From JABWAM01 sp964653025 (GTDB lineage: Bacteria; Verrucomicrobiota; Verrucomicrobiia; JABWAM01): DNA of 62,309 nt. Positions 8,727-17,517 of the stretch are shown here, piece by piece. The position numbers and the translations under genes were made by a program. Where the stretch lies: the NCBI GenBank assembly GCA_964653025.1, contig CAZZBZ010000011.1, positions 1-62,309 on the forward strand, given 5' to 3'. A model generated the notes under the pieces. It saw nothing but the letters and a program-made list of their open reading frames with translations, had not been told where the DNA came from and did no database searches. Every line of letters starts with the position of its first letter. Positions within the stretch are counted from its first letter, which is position 1.

Positions 8727-10646
8727 ATGCCCACAACTCCACTTCACTGCACGACGACGGGAAGGCGCCTGGTCCTGCGAACATCGACCGGCTGGTCGCT
8801 TTCCGCAGGCATCGAGGCGATCCGCGATTCACGCGGGAGGCCTGTTTCCTCCCGGTTCCACACCCGGCGACTTTCCGGGAATGCCGTGGAGTTCTGGAAG
8901 ACGATCCGCAACGCGAGTCCCGTTCCTTGCGCCGTCACCGATCTCCGGATGTTCGACGGCATGTTGAAACTGGAGGGCGATGGGTGGCGGGTGGCGCACC
9001 ACGAGTTGTACAAGCGGGAACGCTACTTCGGCGGGTACTCGATCGCGACCGGGGGATTGTTCGCGCCGGTTCCTGGCGTGGAAGGCGACTTTGGCATGTC
9101 CGAGGACTGGCCTTTTCCGGGCATCTTCTTCACCCATCCCGAGCGCGGCACGGTGCTGATCGCCACGCTGAGCCAGGAGCGTTGCAAGCCCCATTGGAGC
9201 CTGCGTCGGCGGGGCCGACATGCGCGGGTGATCGCCACGGAGCGCTTCAGCGGCGTTCCCGCGATCCGCGTGGGGACCGGGCAGGAAGTGGGCACGGAAC
9301 GATGGGTGACGATCTTCACCCGGGGCGGGTTGGACGACGCGGTGGAGCACTATTATCGGCTCCTGCGTCGGCGGATCTCCTTCGTCGGCGCGAACTCCAT
9401 TCTTCGCCGCGCCGTGCTGTGGGGCACCTGGAACTACAACTACCGCCCGCGCTCCTTCTGCGACATCACGCACGGCATGGTGTCCGCCAACGCGCGTGCG
9501 CTGGCGAGGCTGGTCCGCGGAAAACCGCACTTCGTGATGATTGACGACGGTTACCAGCGCGGGTGCTCGCGCCGCGGGGGCATGAAGGACTGGTTCTCCT
9601 CCTGCCTGGAAATCTTCCACGACGATGGCACGCCGCCGCATGACCCGAAGCTTTTCCCACGGGGGATGAAAGGCATGGCCGATGCGATCCGCAGGGTCGG
9701 CTCGCGCCCGGCCCTGTGGGCGACCCCCCGCATCCACAAGGAGTCGGCGCTGGCGAAGGCGCGGCCGGAATGGCTCCTGCAAACGACGTCCCCGAACGGA
9801 TTTGGCGTCCGCTCGGCGTACCTCGATTACTCGCTTCCCGAGGTGCGCGAGTACACGCGAAATGCCTGGCACACGATTTTTCGTGAGTGGGGCTACGAGG
9901 GGCTCAAACTCGACTTCTGGAGCATGCCCTTCGAGGTGCCCGAGGTCCGCTACCGCAACCGCGATCGCACGGCGATCGAGCTGCGAAACATGTTCCTCCA
10001 GGACCTGCGCGAGTTTGTTCCCAAGGGCGGCTTCGTGCTCGTCGCGGTGGTGACCAACGGCGGGGGCAACCCCTTCGTCGGGCAGTACGCGGACGCCACG
10101 CGCATGGGGATGGACATCGGCGACGGTTCCTTCGCCGAGGTGCGCCAGTCGGCCAACTGCCTCACGGTCGCCAGCCCGTTTTACCGCCACGACTGCCTGC
10201 TCGGCGACCCCGACTCCTTCGGGTGGTGTGTGAAGAACACGGCCGGGCAGAACCGTCTGTGGGCGACGATGGCGCTGCTCTCCGGCGCCGTGTGCGAGAT
10301 CGGCGGCGACCTCACCCACCCCTCGACGGAGGCGCGCGACCTCATCCAAACGGCCGTGCGCTTCTTCAAGCCGGTGCGTCGCACCGTGAACGGAATCGCT
10401 TCCGGCCGCATCAATGTGCTGCCAGCTGACCACCTCGTGCTGGAACGTGACGATGGGGTTTACGAGGGGTGGTTGAACTGGACGCCATTCCCGCGAGCGG
10501 TCCGTTTGCCGTTTCCCGCGCGCGACCTGTGGACCGGCCGCGCGCTCCGGGGAACGTGCGAGATTCCTCCCGGGGACGCCGTTCTGTTCCGAAGCCGACG
10601 GGATGCCCTTGGTTTCGAGGCCTCCGGCCCGGTGCGAGTGGGTTGA
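8727..10646 (+). CDS. Clan GH-D alpha-galactosidase-like glycosidase
   Basis: A 639-residue protein with the layout of GH36/GH27-type enzymes: an N-terminal beta-sandwich of about 230 residues, a TIM barrel starting near AVLWGTWNYNYRPRS, and a C-terminal sheet. Barrel strands carry FVMIDDGYQRG (D273, D274) and GLKLDFW, where D396 is in the position of the clan-D nucleophile. The acid/base is less clear; D463 in RMGMDIGDG is a candidate, but the usual RxSDD motif is not intact, so activity may be shifted. There is no signal peptide. The start at ATG 8727 follows AAGG. It is eight bases upstream of dsdA and co-oriented with the whole array. Confidence 0.7.
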   Translation: MPTTPLHCTTTGRRLVLRTSTGWSLSAGIEAIRDSRGRPVSSRFHTRRLSGNAVEFWKTIRNASPVPCAVTDLRMFDGMLKLEGDGWRVAHHELYKRERYFGGYSIATGGLFAPVPGVEGDFGMSEDWPFPGIFFTHPERGTVLIATLSQERCKPHWSLRRRGRHARVIATERFSGVPAIRVGTGQEVGTERWVTIFTRGGLDDAVEHYYRLLRRRISFVGANSILRRAVLWGTWNYNYRPRSFCDITHGMVSANARALARLVRGKPHFVMIDDGYQRGCSRRGGMKDWFSSCLEIFHDDGTPPHDPKLFPRGMKGMADAIRRVGSRPALWATPRIHKESALAKARPEWLLQTTSPNGFGVRSAYLDYSLPEVREYTRNAWHTIFREWGYEGLKLDFWSMPFEVPEVRYRNRDRTAIELRNMFLQDLREFVPKGGFVLVAVVTNGGGNPFVGQYADATRMGMDIGDGSFAEVRQSANCLTVASPFYRHDCLLGDPDSFGWCVKNTAGQNRLWATMALLSGAVCEIGGDLTHPSTEARDLIQTAVRFFKPVRRTVNGIASGRINVLPADHLVLERDDGVYEGWLNWTPFPRAVRLPFPARDLWTGRALRGTCEIPPGDAVLFRSRRDALGFEASGPVRVG

Positions 10647-10654
10647 GCGAGGCC

Positions 10655-12091
10655 ATGTCTCCCTCGTCCCCGATGAGTCCGGATCCTATGATGCCATCCG
10701 TAGCGCTTGAACAGATCCGGCATGCCCGCCCCCTCTTTTGGGCGAACCCCGGATGGAAGCCGGCCAAGGAGTGCCTCGGATCGCTGTCGTTGACGCGCGA
10801 TGACATGCTGGCTGCCGAGGAGCGCCTGCGGCGGTTTGCGCCGCTGTTGGCCGAGTGTTTCCCTGAGTTGAAAGAGAGCGGGGGGATCATCGAGTCGCCG
10901 CTGGTGCCCTGCCCTCGACTGGCCTCCTGGCTGGCCGCCAACGATGGGATCGAGGGATCGTTTCCCCTGTACGTGAAGGCGGACCACGCGCTTCCCGTCG
11001 CTGGTTCGATCAAGGCCCGTGGCGGAATCTACGCCGTACTCCACTTCGCCGAGCGGGTGGCGATCGAGTCCGGGCTCATGGATGAGGGGGCGGACTACCG
11101 CCAGATGTTGAAGCCGAAGTTCCGTGAGTTGTTCGGGGGATACGAGCTTTCGGTCGGCAGCACCGGGAATCTCGGGTTGAGCATCGGCATCATGGGTTCG
11201 GCCCTGGGCTTCCGCGTCACGGTGCACATGTCCCGGGAGGCCAAGGACTGGAAGAAGGAGCGGCTTCGCCGTCGTGGCGTCAATGTGGTCGAGTATGCCT
11301 CCGACTACACCGCGGCCTGCGTCGAGGCCCGCCGTATCGCCGCCGAGAACCCGCGGATCCATTTCATTGACGACGAGAACTCGGTGGAACTGTTCCTTGG
11401 GTACAGCGTTGCCCTGCTGCGGCTGCGCGACCAACTGGCGGAAGCCGGGGTTCGGGTGGATGGCAAGCACCCCCTGTTCCTTTACCTGCCGTGCGGAGTG
11501 GGGGGGGCACCGGGCGGGATCACGTTTGCCGCGCGCCAGGTCTTCGGGGACTTCGCACACGGGATCTTCATCGAGCCCGTGCAGGCGCCCTGCATGGCCC
11601 TCGGGCTCATCACGGGACGGCACTCCGCGGTCAGCGTGTACGAGTTTGGGCTCACGTTGAAGACCGACGCCGACGGGCTCGCGGTTTCCTGCCCGTCCCG
11701 TTTCGTGGGTAACCTGATGGAGCCCTTGCTGAGTGGGTGCGTCACCTTGACCGACCAGGAGATGTATCGTGATCTCCTGGCTCTTCATGAGACCGAGGGC
11801 ATGGAAGTGGAACCTTCTTCGTCGTCGGCCTGCGGGGGACTCAAAATGCTGTATGGCACCGAGGAAGGCAGGGCCTTTCTCAAGGCCAGGAACCTGCCGT
11901 CCGCGCCTTCTGCCGCAACCCACATCCTATGGACCACCGGGGGCAGCTTCGTTCCGAGCGAGCAGCATGCCGCCTATCGATCCCTCGCAAGGCACCCCGA
12001 GTACCACGGGGCACGGATCGAGACCGGCCACCGCATCGGCGATAAGGGCGCGGCTCCGTTCAGCCCGAAGATCAACCGAACTCTCACATAA
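10655..12091 (+). CDS. dsdA: D-serine ammonia-lyase
   Basis: DsdA is a PLP enzyme converting D-serine to pyruvate and ammonia. This 478-residue protein carries the family blocks in order: PVAGSIKARGGIY with PLP lysine K120 (E. coli K118), the phosphate-binding GSTGNLGLSIG, IDDENSVELFLGYSVA, and YLPCGVGGAPGG. These match DsdA closely and separate it from threonine dehydratases. It is slightly longer than the E. coli enzyme owing to an N-terminal extension; ATG 10688 would be a shorter alternative. No dsdC regulator or DsdX permease is adjacent. Instead the gene ends a glycan/amide catabolic array and is followed by an MFS transporter, which suggests it deaminates D-serine released from a larger substrate. 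Confidence 0.93.
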   Translation: MSPSSPMSPDPMMPSVALEQIRHARPLFWANPGWKPAKECLGSLSLTRDDMLAAEERLRRFAPLLAECFPELKESGGIIESPLVPCPRLASWLAANDGIEGSFPLYVKADHALPVAGSIKARGGIYAVLHFAERVAIESGLMDEGADYRQMLKPKFRELFGGYELSVGSTGNLGLSIGIMGSALGFRVTVHMSREAKDWKKERLRRRGVNVVEYASDYTAACVEARRIAAENPRIHFIDDENSVELFLGYSVALLRLRDQLAEAGVRVDGKHPLFLYLPCGVGGAPGGITFAARQVFGDFAHGIFIEPVQAPCMALGLITGRHSAVSVYEFGLTLKTDADGLAVSCPSRFVGNLMEPLLSGCVTLTDQEMYRDLLALHETEGMEVEPSSSSACGGLKMLYGTEEGRAFLKARNLPSAPSAATHILWTTGGSFVPSEQHAAYRSLARHPEYHGARIETGHRIGDKGAAPFSPKINRTLT

Positions 12092-12150
12092 CTCCCGACC
12101 CGCAACGCGACAGTTTCCCACGAACGATCCTGCCGGCAGCAGCGGCGCTG

Positions 12151-13290
12151 GTGTCGCTGTTCGTTTTCGCGCTGTCGACGAACCTGCTGCCGGCGGTGCT
12201 CCTGCGGGCCTCGACCGACCTGGGCGTCACCCCCCAGACCCTCGCCACCGTCTCCTCGGCGCAGTTCGCCGCGTTCGTGCTCGTCGCCGCGTTCGCCGGG
12301 TTCCTCTCTGACCGCTGGGGGAAACGGGGCATCTTTCTTGGCGCCTGCGCGCTGTTTGTCGTTGGGGCGGGCTTGTGGGGGACCGCGAGAAGCCTTGCTC
12401 AAGGATGCGCCGCAGCGGTCCTGTGGGGCGCCGCGGGAGGTGTTTTCGAGGGCATGAGTTCGGCGCTGCTCTGCGAACTGTTCCCCACGCGGCGGAAGTT
12501 GTTCATGAACGTGTCGCAGGTACTCTACACGGCCGGCGCAGTCCTCGGCCCCTGGGCTGCGGGGCTGTTGCTTCCCCGGGGCATGGACTGGCGGTGGCTT
12601 TTCCTCGGGGTCGGGACCGTGGGGGGAGGGCTCTGGTTCCTGTTCCTCGGGTGCCGCCTGCCCTCGCCACTCCCGCATGAGCAGGTGACCCTAAAGAGGT
12701 TGCTGCCCGATGCGCGCACGTGGTCGTTCCTCTCGTGTTGCCTCGCGCTTTTCCTCTATGTCCTCTCGGAGTCTGCGGTGGCGATGTACGCGAACCTCTA
12801 CCTTCGTCAGGCCCATGCCGCGCCGGAGAACTGGGCCATCTACAGCATCTCGGCCTTCTGGGGCGCGATGCTCGTCGGGCGGGTCGCCTGCGCGTTCCTG
12901 CCCGAGCACCATTCCTACGAGAAGACGGTCGCCGTGCTCCTCGGGTTCTCCGGGATCACCCTGGTCCTCCAAGGCTTCGCGGGGGGATGGAGGGCGAGCC
13001 TGGTCATCTTCGCCCTTTCCGGCCTGGTGTTTTCGGGTAGCTGGCCGCTGCTCGTGGCGCTTACCTCGTCGAGGGCCCCCCATCACAACGCGAGCCTTGT
13101 GGGCCTGGCGATTGCCGTCGGCGCGCTGGGTTGCATCTTGGCCCCGCCCCTGATGAACGGCCTTCTGGCTCTCCTGCCGTCGCGATGGGTTTATGTGGCC
13201 ATGGCGTTGCCGATGTTGATAGCGGCCGGATGTGTGATCGGCTCAATGCGCGACCACGCTTCCCTTGACGGTTTTCCTCCATCGTTGTGA
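12151..13290 (+). CDS. Major facilitator superfamily transporter
   Basis: About 379 residues with roughly eleven or twelve hydrophobic segments and the MFS loop 2-3 motif FLSDRWGKRGIF near residue 52. The start is awkward: GTG 12151 would cut into the first membrane helix. The frame is open upstream with ILPAAAALVS continuing the helix, but no ATG, GTG or TTG is available there, so a CTG at 12130 or an error in the assembly is possible. It is 59 bases after dsdA on the same strand and probably exports or imports a product or substrate of the array. The substrate is unknown. Confidence 0.85.
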   Translation: MSLFVFALSTNLLPAVLLRASTDLGVTPQTLATVSSAQFAAFVLVAAFAGFLSDRWGKRGIFLGACALFVVGAGLWGTARSLAQGCAAAVLWGAAGGVFEGMSSALLCELFPTRRKLFMNVSQVLYTAGAVLGPWAAGLLLPRGMDWRWLFLGVGTVGGGLWFLFLGCRLPSPLPHEQVTLKRLLPDARTWSFLSCCLALFLYVLSESAVAMYANLYLRQAHAAPENWAIYSISAFWGAMLVGRVACAFLPEHHSYEKTVAVLLGFSGITLVLQGFAGGWRASLVIFALSGLVFSGSWPLLVALTSSRAPHHNASLVGLAIAVGALGCILAPPLMNGLLALLPSRWVYVAMALPMLIAAGCVIGSMRDHASLDGFPPSL

Positions 13291-13466
13291 GGAGCTTCTC
13301 TCCCACATGAAAAGAGCGGGGATACCTCGCATCCTCCAGCGACCGCGCAAGGACGTGAATGAGGGGTAGCGCCACTCCCTGCCCGGGAACTTTTCCTCAC
13401 GGTTCGATTCCCTTCACCCGCTCCACTCTCAAAAACCCGTTGGATTAAGGGCTCGACAATCGACCG

Positions 13467-14732
13467 TCACCGGCAGAGTTCGGCGTGGATTTTGCGTACG
13501 GAGCGGACGATGTGGTCGGCGTCGTTGGTCGTGTAGAGGACACCGAGCGGAAGGGCGATGTGGCGGTGAATAAGGTCCTCGGTCTTCGGGAAGTCTTCCT
13601 TGCGGTAGCCGTGGGCTGGCCACGGCCTGATCCCCGCGAAAGGGGAGGCGGAGGGGGCGTGGGCACGGGCGCCGGTGCAGTAGCCCTGGGCGTAGTGCGG
13701 GTAGGTGCCGGTCATCTTCGCGCAGTTCACGTTGAGGGAGCTGAGGCGCTTCTTGAACTCGACGGCTAACTCGGCATTCTTGAGAAACGCGTAAATCTCG
13801 AAGCCCGAGTCGCCCGTCGGGTCGGGGATGCGGCGGAAGGTGAGTCCCGGAAGGCCGCCGATTCCCTTCATGATCCGCGCCTGCAGGCGGCGGCAGTGGT
13901 TGCGGATACGATCGAGCTTGCGGAGCTGGGCGAGCGCAATCGCGGCGGTGATCTCGCTCATGCGGTACTGGCTCCCGCAGAATGAAGACTCGGTCGGGGG
14001 CTTGAGCGCCACGTGGTAGGGGCGGTAGTTGCCGATATCGTGCATCCGCACGGCGCGCTCGTAGAGGCGGGCGTCGCGGGTGATGACGGCGCCGCCCTCG
14101 CCGCTGGTCATACTCTTCTGGAACTGGAAACTGAAGATCCCGATGTCGCCAATCGAACCGACGCGTTTGCCGCGGTAGAGGGCGCCCGGGCTTTCCGCGC
14201 AGTCTTCGAGGACGGCGACCCCGGCCTTCTTCGCGGCGGCGAGGATGGGGTTCATGTCCGCGGCGACACCCTGATAGTGGACCACGATCACGGCTTTCGT
14301 GCGGGGGGTGGCGAGGCGGGAGATCTCGGAGGGGTTGAGGTTGAAGGTGTCGTCCACCTCGGCGAGGACGGGGCGGCCCCCGACGCGGACCACCGAGGTG
14401 AAGCAGGAGATCCAACTCCATGCCGGGACGATCACCTCGTCGCCGGGTCCGACACCGAGGGCGCCGAGGGCGACCTCGAGGGCGGCGGTTCCGCTGGTGA
14501 CGCCGAGGGCGTACTTCGCGCCCATCTTGGTGCGGAACTCCTTCTCGAAGCGTGCGGCCATGGGGGGTGGGCGTTTTGCGTTGCGGCCGTAGTAGCGAAA
14601 GAGCTCACCGCGCTTGAGGACGTCGAGGACAAGGCGGCGTTCCTCCGCGCCGAGGAGGGCGGCGCCGAGGCCCATCTTCGGTCGGGGACGGAGCTTCAGG
14701 GCGGGAGACTTCTTGTTGGCGATGGATTTCAT
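13467..14732 (-). CDS. DegT/DnrJ/EryC1/StrS sugar aminotransferase
   Basis: A 421-residue PLP-dependent aminotransferase of the DegT family, which adds amino groups to nucleotide-linked ketosugars. It shows SGTAALEVAL (81-90, phosphate site), LEDCAES with D177 near the PLP nitrogen, and FSFQFQKSMTSGEGG with PLP lysine K206. Starting at ATG 14732, it has a basic N-terminal tail of about 20 residues. It is convergent with the MFS gene and divergent from the secreted CBM protein, thus a single-gene unit. The amino sugar could feed the exopolysaccharide operon at 50-56 kb, but the genes are not adjacent and this is inference. Confidence 0.92.
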   Translation of the reverse strand: MKSIANKKSPALKLRPRPKMGLGAALLGAEERRLVLDVLKRGELFRYYGRNAKRPPPMAARFEKEFRTKMGAKYALGVTSGTAALEVALGALGVGPGDEVIVPAWSWISCFTSVVRVGGRPVLAEVDDTFNLNPSEISRLATPRTKAVIVVHYQGVAADMNPILAAAKKAGVAVLEDCAESPGALYRGKRVGSIGDIGIFSFQFQKSMTSGEGGAVITRDARLYERAVRMHDIGNYRPYHVALKPPTESSFCGSQYRMSEITAAIALAQLRKLDRIRNHCRRLQARIMKGIGGLPGLTFRRIPDPTGDSGFEIYAFLKNAELAVEFKKRLSSLNVNCAKMTGTYPHYAQGYCTGARAHAPSASPFAGIRPWPAHGYRKEDFPKTEDLIHRHIALPLGVLYTTNDADHIVRSVRKIHAELCR

Positions 14733-14944
14733 GGGAGATTAAACATCAGGATGCACAGACGGAGGCTCGTGCGACAAGAAAATCCGGGGTGGAACGGGGA
14801 GAACTTCAAAACGCAGACGGGAATGAGAATCCCGCGATTCGCATGGAGGAGAAGGATGAAATCGTGATGCCCGGGGCTTGCTTTTTCAGAGGCCGTGGGA
14901 GGAAGTTGGACCATGGGGGTGACTCAACGAAGTGTGCGAGGCGG

Positions 14945-14986
14945 GGCGCAGCCGCCCCGCGAGGCGCGGGGCAAGCCGGCTGCGCC
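14945..14986. repeat. Nested GC-rich hairpin upstream of a secreted protein
   Basis: Arms GGCGCAGCCG (14945-14954) and CGGCTGCGCC (14977-14986) enclose a second perfect stem of CCCCGCG/CGCGGGG. It lies in the divergent 297-base space between the aminotransferase and the CBM-like gene, 44 bases before the latter's start. It could be a 5' leader structure or a short intergenic palindrome. No T-run follows. Confidence 0.5.
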
Positions 14987-15029
14987 GTGGTCGGACCGGC
15001 GGCCCGACCCTGCCGTGCTTGCCAGGGCC

Positions 15030-15623
15030 ATGGGGACAACTTCACTCCTTGCCGCGGCCGTTTTTCTTCTCGTGACGGCGTCGGCGCGCGGGGCCGTGAC
15101 GAACCTTCTCGAAAACGGTGATCTCGAAAGGCCCATGCCCACGGTGGCCGAGGGCGGGCTGCCGCACGGTTGGAAAGCGTCTGATTTCTCGACGGCCGGT
15201 GTTTCCCTCGTGGACGGGGCGCGGGTGGAGGGGAAGGGGACGAAGTGCCTGAAGATCGAGGGGCGGGGGTGCGGGCTTTTCTCCGATTTGATCCGCATCA
15301 ACCCCGGGGAATCGCTCCGATTTTCGGGATGGGTGAACAGTCACGATCCCGTGATGCCGCGGAACCCGTACTATGTCGGGCTCGCGTGGTACGACGCGAA
15401 TCGGGAGTCGCTTTCCGCGGGACCGTCCGGGAAGGGCAACTTCCTCTACGTGCCGATGGCGAAGGGGACCGGCTGGCGCCCCTTCGAGATCGTCGTTCCG
15501 CCGAAGTTTACGCGGGGAAAGCAGGTCATCCCCGAGGGCGCTGCCTTCGTGGAAGTGAGGATCTTCCTGCTGGAGTACCCCAGCGCCGTGCTCTTCGACG
15601 ACCTGTCGCTGACGCAGGATTGA
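15030..15623 (+). CDS. Secreted CBM-like beta-sandwich protein
   Basis: A 197-residue protein with a typical signal peptide, MGTTSLLAAAVFLLVTASARG, cleaved near residue 21. ATG 15030 is chosen because an upstream ATG at 14895 would bury this signal. The mature part opens LLENGDLERP and ends VLFDDLSLTQD, the classic N- and C-terminal strands of CBM4/9/16-type jelly rolls (NGDFE at the start, FDDV at the end). A single binding module with no catalytic domain suggests a periplasmic or extracellular glycan-binding protein. It is monocistronic. Confidence 0.75.
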   Translation: MGTTSLLAAAVFLLVTASARGAVTNLLENGDLERPMPTVAEGGLPHGWKASDFSTAGVSLVDGARVEGKGTKCLKIEGRGCGLFSDLIRINPGESLRFSGWVNSHDPVMPRNPYYVGLAWYDANRESLSAGPSGKGNFLYVPMAKGTGWRPFEIVVPPKFTRGKQVIPEGAAFVEVRIFLLEYPSAVLFDDLSLTQD

Positions 15624-15685
15624 GGTCGTCCCAAGGGAGAGGGCAGAAGCGGGAAACATGGGTAGGTTTGCGGAAGGAACGGGAA

Positions 15686-15730
15686 TTGACATTAACGTCT
15701 ACAATGCATACTCTGTATCACAGCACAGAG
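15686..15730 (+). promoter_or_regulatory. Promoter and probable autoregulatory operator of the RelBE-type locus
   Basis: TTGACA (15686-15691), a 17-base spacer and TACTCT (15709-15714) form a good sigma-70-type promoter before the antitoxin start at 15738. An inverted repeat CTCTG (15711-15715) / CAGAG (15726-15730) overlaps the -10 region and is placed for autorepression by the antitoxin or the toxin-antitoxin complex. Confidence 0.6.
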
Positions 15731-15737
15731 AAATTCC

Positions 15738-15956
15738 ATGAGCACCGCCGTATCCATTCGTTTGCCAGACGTTCTGGCCAGAGAGCTCGATCACATCGCG
15801 GACGAAACGGAGCGGCCCAGGTCTTTTCATGTCCAGAAGGCGTTGGAGTCCTACATCGAGGATTTTGCCGATGTCCAGATCGCCCTTGACCGGCTTCGCG
15901 ATCTGAGGGACCCGGTCGTGTCCGGTCGCGACATGAGGAAATCCCTTGGCCTTTGA
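15738..15956 (+). CDS. Ribbon-helix-helix antitoxin, RelB/ParD-like
   Basis: A 72-residue protein. The first 45 residues fit a ribbon-helix-helix DNA-binding fold (strand VSIRLPDVL, then two helices with RPRSFHVQKALESYIED). The remainder is a charged tail suited to wrapping a toxin. It directly precedes a RelE-like gene and overlaps it by 11 bases. By family knowledge it neutralises the toxin and represses the operon. Confidence 0.88.
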   Translation: MSTAVSIRLPDVLARELDHIADETERPRSFHVQKALESYIEDFADVQIALDRLRDLRDPVVSGRDMRKSLGL

Positions 15957-16197
15957 GATCGCCTACAAGAGGAGCGTGGAGAAGGATCTTGCCAAACTCG
16001 ACAAGATCGAGACACGACGGGTGCTCGACAAGATCGAAAAAGACCTCGCCATGCGCCCCGATGCATATCCCGTCCTGCGGGGGCAGTTTGCCGGGCTAAG
16101 AAAACTGCGGGTTGGCGACTACCGTGTCATTTTTGCCATCCTCGGCGAACAAGTCCTCGTGCTGCGAGTTGGCCACCGAAGAGAAGTCTACAGATGA
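15946..16197 (+). CDS. RelE/ParE-type toxin
   Basis: An 83-residue protein of the RelE/ParE superfamily: AYKRSVEKDLAKLDK at the N-terminus, then LRKLRVGDYRVIF and VLRVGHRREVY at the C-terminus. The basic residues and terminal YR-type ending fit ribosome-dependent mRNA interferases of the RelE branch, although ParE-like gyrase poisons share the fold. The TTG start at 15946 gives the overlap with the antitoxin and the family-typical N-terminus. It converges on the prepilin peptidase gene 55 bases away. Confidence 0.88.
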   Translation: MAFEIAYKRSVEKDLAKLDKIETRRVLDKIEKDLAMRPDAYPVLRGQFAGLRKLRVGDYRVIFAILGEQVLVLRVGHRREVYR

Positions 16198-16252
16198 TCC
16201 TGAGTGACGGGGGGTACGGGCGAAAAGCTCTTCACGGAAGGGGTGGCCTTCG

Positions 16253-17341
16253 TCACCAGCCGAGGCCGCGGAAGTAGAGGGTCCACCAGCCCGAGCCGTA
16301 GAAGATCCAGAGGAGGGCGGCGGCGGCGAGGTAGGGGCCGTAGGGGATCTTGAACCCCCATCCCCGTCGGGCGAGTTGCATCATCACGATGCCGATCACC
16401 GATCCGAGGATCGAGGAGGCGAGGATCACGAAAAAGATCGCCTGCGGCCCGAGGAAGGCCCCGATGCCGGCGAGGAACTTCACGTCGCCCTGCCCCATCG
16501 CCTCGCGGGGAATCTCCAGGCGCATCGTCACCGCCATGAGTTCCCCGAGGGTTTCAAGAGGGAAAACCTCTTCGCCGACCTTCACTTCCTTCCAGTTCAC
16601 CCGGACGAGGGCCTCGTCCCAGGAGCGGTCCCCGAGGCGCACGCCGATGGCCTTGAAGCGCAGCATGTCGGACTCGCGTGAGAAGATTTCCTCCCATTTT
16701 TCAACTTCGTCTCCGACGCGGAGGCTCTCGGGGGTGAGGAAGATCTCGGTGGGTTTGGGAAGATCCACCCGCTTTACCCCGAAGATCTTTTTTCCGATCT
16801 CGACGACGATCCAGAGCGTGGCGTAGCCCGCCGCCGCGCCGGCGAGCGACCAGAGGGCCCCGGCGCCATGGCGGTCGGCATTCTGGAGCGAGGGGATGAA
16901 GCCGGAAAACAGGATGCCGGCAAAGATGCTGCCGAGGGTGATGCGGTCCGGGATGATGAAGTGCTCGAAATCAATGAAGGTGGCCGCGATGAGCAGGCAG
17001 GCGAAGACTGTGTAGGCGAGCGCCTCCGCGGGCGCGAAGGTGCGCCAGATCGCGACGAAGAGCAGCGCCGTGCCGAGTTCGACGATCGCGTAGCGGGGGG
17101 AGATCCGCACTCCACAGTTGCGGCACTTTCCGCCGAGGAGGATCCAACTCAGGATGGGAAGGTTGTCGAACCATGCGATCATCTTCCCGCAGCCCGGACA
17201 GCGGGAGCGGGGGTGGACGATGGACTCGTCCCGGGGCATTCGGTGGATGCAGACGTTGAGGAAGCTCCCGACCACCGCGCCGAGCACGCCGGCGAGGGCG
17301 GTCCAGAACCACGGGGGGAGGGCGTCGAGAGCAGAGGTCAT
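16253..17341 (-). CDS. pilD: Type IV prepilin peptidase / N-methyltransferase
   Basis: A 362-residue inner-membrane aspartyl protease that cleaves and methylates type IV prepilins and type II secretion pseudopilins. Visible are the zinc-binding cysteines C48/C51 and C73/C76, the first catalytic aspartate D124 in FIDFEHFIIPD, and the second, D286, in MGQGDVKF. Between the two aspartates lies a hydrophilic insertion of about 90 residues (roughly 190-280) that E. coli-type enzymes lack. ATG 17341 is preferred over TTG 17347. No pilin genes are adjacent. Confidence 0.92.
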   Translation of the reverse strand: MTSALDALPPWFWTALAGVLGAVVGSFLNVCIHRMPRDESIVHPRSRCPGCGKMIAWFDNLPILSWILLGGKCRNCGVRISPRYAIVELGTALLFVAIWRTFAPAEALAYTVFACLLIAATFIDFEHFIIPDRITLGSIFAGILFSGFIPSLQNADRHGAGALWSLAGAAAGYATLWIVVEIGKKIFGVKRVDLPKPTEIFLTPESLRVGDEVEKWEEIFSRESDMLRFKAIGVRLGDRSWDEALVRVNWKEVKVGEEVFPLETLGELMAVTMRLEIPREAMGQGDVKFLAGIGAFLGPQAIFFVILASSILGSVIGIVMMQLARRGWGFKIPYGPYLAAAALLWIFYGSGWWTLYFRGLGW

Positions 17342-17354
17342 GGCCAAAGAATTG

Positions 17355-17510
17355 GGTTCACGGTTCAGCGGTTCAACGGTTCAGCGGTTGGAAAAGGCAT
17401 GGAGAAGCTGAAAAGTTGATGCGGTCGGGCCGTCGGTCCGGCCCTACCCGGGATTCGAATTTTCCAAGCAACCGTTGAACCGTGAACCGTGAACCTGCCA
17501 ACCTGAGCAG
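17355..17510. repeat. [A/G]CGGTTCA-unit hairpin repeat, copy 1
   Basis: The left arm (17355-17391) contains four GGTTCA-type units spaced by 7-8 bases. The right arm (17464-17495) contains the reverse units (TTGAACCG, TGAACCG). Together they can pair over about 30 bases, with a GC-rich loop of about 70 bases. It ends in AACCTGAGCAG, as does copy 3. It separates pilD from aroE, both on the - strand. Confidence 0.8.
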
Positions 17511-17517
17511 ATTCGGT

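Noticed and set aside
8829..10433. A 534-codon - strand open frame opposite the clan-D glycosidase
   Set aside because: Antisense shadow; the + strand encodes a protein with glycosidase barrel motifs and good spacing to its neighbours.
14895..15029. A longer N-terminus for the secreted CBM-like protein
   Set aside because: It would place a typical signal peptide 45 residues inside the protein and translate a GC-rich hairpin; ATG 15030 starts the signal directly.
17355..17510. CRISPR array in the GGTTCA-unit repeats
   Set aside because: Units are only 7-8 bases, adjacent without spacers, and arranged as inverted arms; no cas genes are near.
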